42,127 nucleotides of DNA from Krasilnikovozyma curviuscula (taxonomy: Eukaryota; Basidiomycota; Tremellomycetes; Cystofilobasidiales; Mrakiaceae), in contig MVAQ01000191.1 of the NCBI GenBank assembly GCA_014825775.1, forward strand, positions 1 to 42,127. Reading direction: 5' to 3'. The notes beneath the pieces were generated by a model. The model saw only the letters and a program-made list of their open reading frames with translations. It had not been told where the DNA came from and searched no databases. Made by a program: the position numbers and the translations under genes. Below, piece after piece: positions 41,028 through 42,127 of the stretch. How positions within the stretch are numbered: the stretch's first letter is position 1; every line of letters starts with the position of its first letter.

Positions 41028-42127
41028 TCTGTGGACGCAGTCATGTACGATGTGCTGATGGTCGACTTTGGGAGGACGAAGCGAAGGGGCGTTGGAAAGT
41101 TCCGTCTCGAATAATGACGGGGGATTTTTTTTGGATATTTACGTTGTTTTTATTTTATAGAGTCGACGCTCATGCTTATCATACTACCAGATTGCTCTTT
41201 GCTTGTACTTCTAACTAAGGATGTTGTTTTTATCCTGTATTTCAGGATTTCGAGGGTCTCTTTAGCAAATCGCGATAAACAATAAACGCGCTCTGGCTTC
41301 TTCAGACTACGCAGGCTGTGTTTCGTAATAAAGAGTGCGAGGAAACACATGAGTTATTCATATCATACGCTGCTGGAGATGTGGCAGTCTGTGCTTCCAC
41401 CATGCTGAGTAGTGCGTGCTGGATAAGACACGTACGGTGGGTTGCGTCTGACGAGATCCCAGAGACTCTCTGCCCTCGAAGCGGAAGTAACACGACTCTG
41501 TAGACACCAGCAAGAAGCCCCGTCGTCTGCACTGACGACTGCTGGGGTTCGATGCGTATGCGTGCGAGGCTTGGCGTCAGCGTCGAGGAAGCAAATACTT
41601 ATTCGCCGTGGAAATCACACAGCTTCATCCAAAAAGCAAGCACGTCTCCCCAGCGAGACACCCACACCTGTTTCGAAGAATAGAAGACGCACCGCAGCGG
41701 CTTCTGCTGTGTTTTAAACAGGCGACCTCGAGGGCGTCGCTGTCCGATTGCGATTGTTTTTGAAACAGAGCCCCTCGGTACTTCACCGCTGCTCTTGTTT
41801 TCCTTTCCCCCGAAGAAGCACTCCGTTTCGTGTCGTTGCCTAATAGAGAGAGGGCCGGTGTCTAGAGTCGGCCACGGTGGGAAGGTCTTTGGGCTGCTTG
41901 AAACCAAAACATTAAGTTCCCTTGAGACAAGTCTGTCTGGTCTCTCTCGCCCCGATCAGACATTTATTTGATTCGCGTGGGCTTTCGCGAAAATCCGCCG
42001 CCCGCAGAAGAGCTCCCAACAACAACCCAACACCCCCGTTGGATCAAGCCCAACGCCCCTCTATACTCCCTAGTACGACCGCCCACTGCTCTTCAGCAAC
42101 CTACCTGGCCAACAACCTACATATACG
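41028..42127. other. Right-end region with no supported gene
   Basis: About 1.1 kb. Its left part is the promoter of the adjacent minus-strand gene. The final 150 nt are C-rich with repeated CAACAACCCAAC-like words, resembling the leader of a plus-strand gene starting beyond the window. A plus-strand frame at 41442-41717 begins with TTG, is Arg/Ser/Ala-rich, and lacks splice or domain support. Confidence 0.4.

Noticed and set aside
1..42127. CRISPR arrays, prophage, insertion sequences, polyketide or non-ribosomal peptide genes
   Set aside because: None is visible; the window is ordinary fungal chromosomal DNA with spliced genes.

Overview
This window looks like nuclear DNA of an intron-rich basidiomycete yeast or filamentous fungus. 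Genes carry many short GT-AG introns, mostly about 45-100 nt with CTRAY-like branch points. The gene set is typically fungal: HET-C, Zn2Cys6 regulators, an ACS-family permease and a ThiD-TenA fusion. A tremellomycete is my best guess from intron density and protein style, but that is an inference. I saw no rRNA, tRNA, CRISPR array, plasmid or phage feature and no intact transposon.

Layout from left to right. Minus-strand genes fill the start: HET-C (N-terminal part only, runs off the left edge), a serine hydrolase of the acyl-protein thioesterase family, a LigI-like amidohydrolase and ribosomal stalk protein P0. A plus-strand short-chain dehydrogenase follows, converging on a minus-strand MARCH5-like RING-CH membrane ligase. 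Next comes the RNA-processing pair ARS2/SERRATE (minus) and SmG (plus), arranged head to head. A GNAT acetyltransferase, a Zn2Cys6 transcription factor and an allantoate-type permease then follow in tandem on the plus strand.

The right half holds a mitochondrial carrier (minus), mitoribosomal proteins uL3m (minus) and uS8m (plus) head to head across about 1.9 kb, a tentative unrecognised gene (minus), and a regulator with two tandem Zn2Cys6 clusters (minus). After these lie eIF3i (minus) and a THI20-type thiamin gene (plus) head to head, a PEBP-family gene (minus) and a putative mitochondrial NTF2-like (C6orf136/DUF2358-like) gene (minus). The last 1.1 kb has no gene I can support.

Most genes are housekeeping: translation, mitochondrial translation, splicing, RNA quality control and thiamin salvage. 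They do not form one pathway. The only pairing that suggests local co-function is the Zn2Cys6 regulator directly upstream of the permease. I reconstructed exon structures by hand from splice signals, reading-frame continuity and family motifs; wherever I give an exon count and protein length, the summed exons are divisible by three.

I found no previously undescribed multi-gene system. The most unusual items are a transcription factor whose two zinc clusters are offset by exactly 80 residues with introns at matching positions, an apparently membrane-anchored acyl-protein thioesterase with an internal start that would restore the usual soluble form, and several extreme micro-exons: a start codon alone in its exon in eIF3i, and a 13-nt last exon that supplies the P0 stalk motif.
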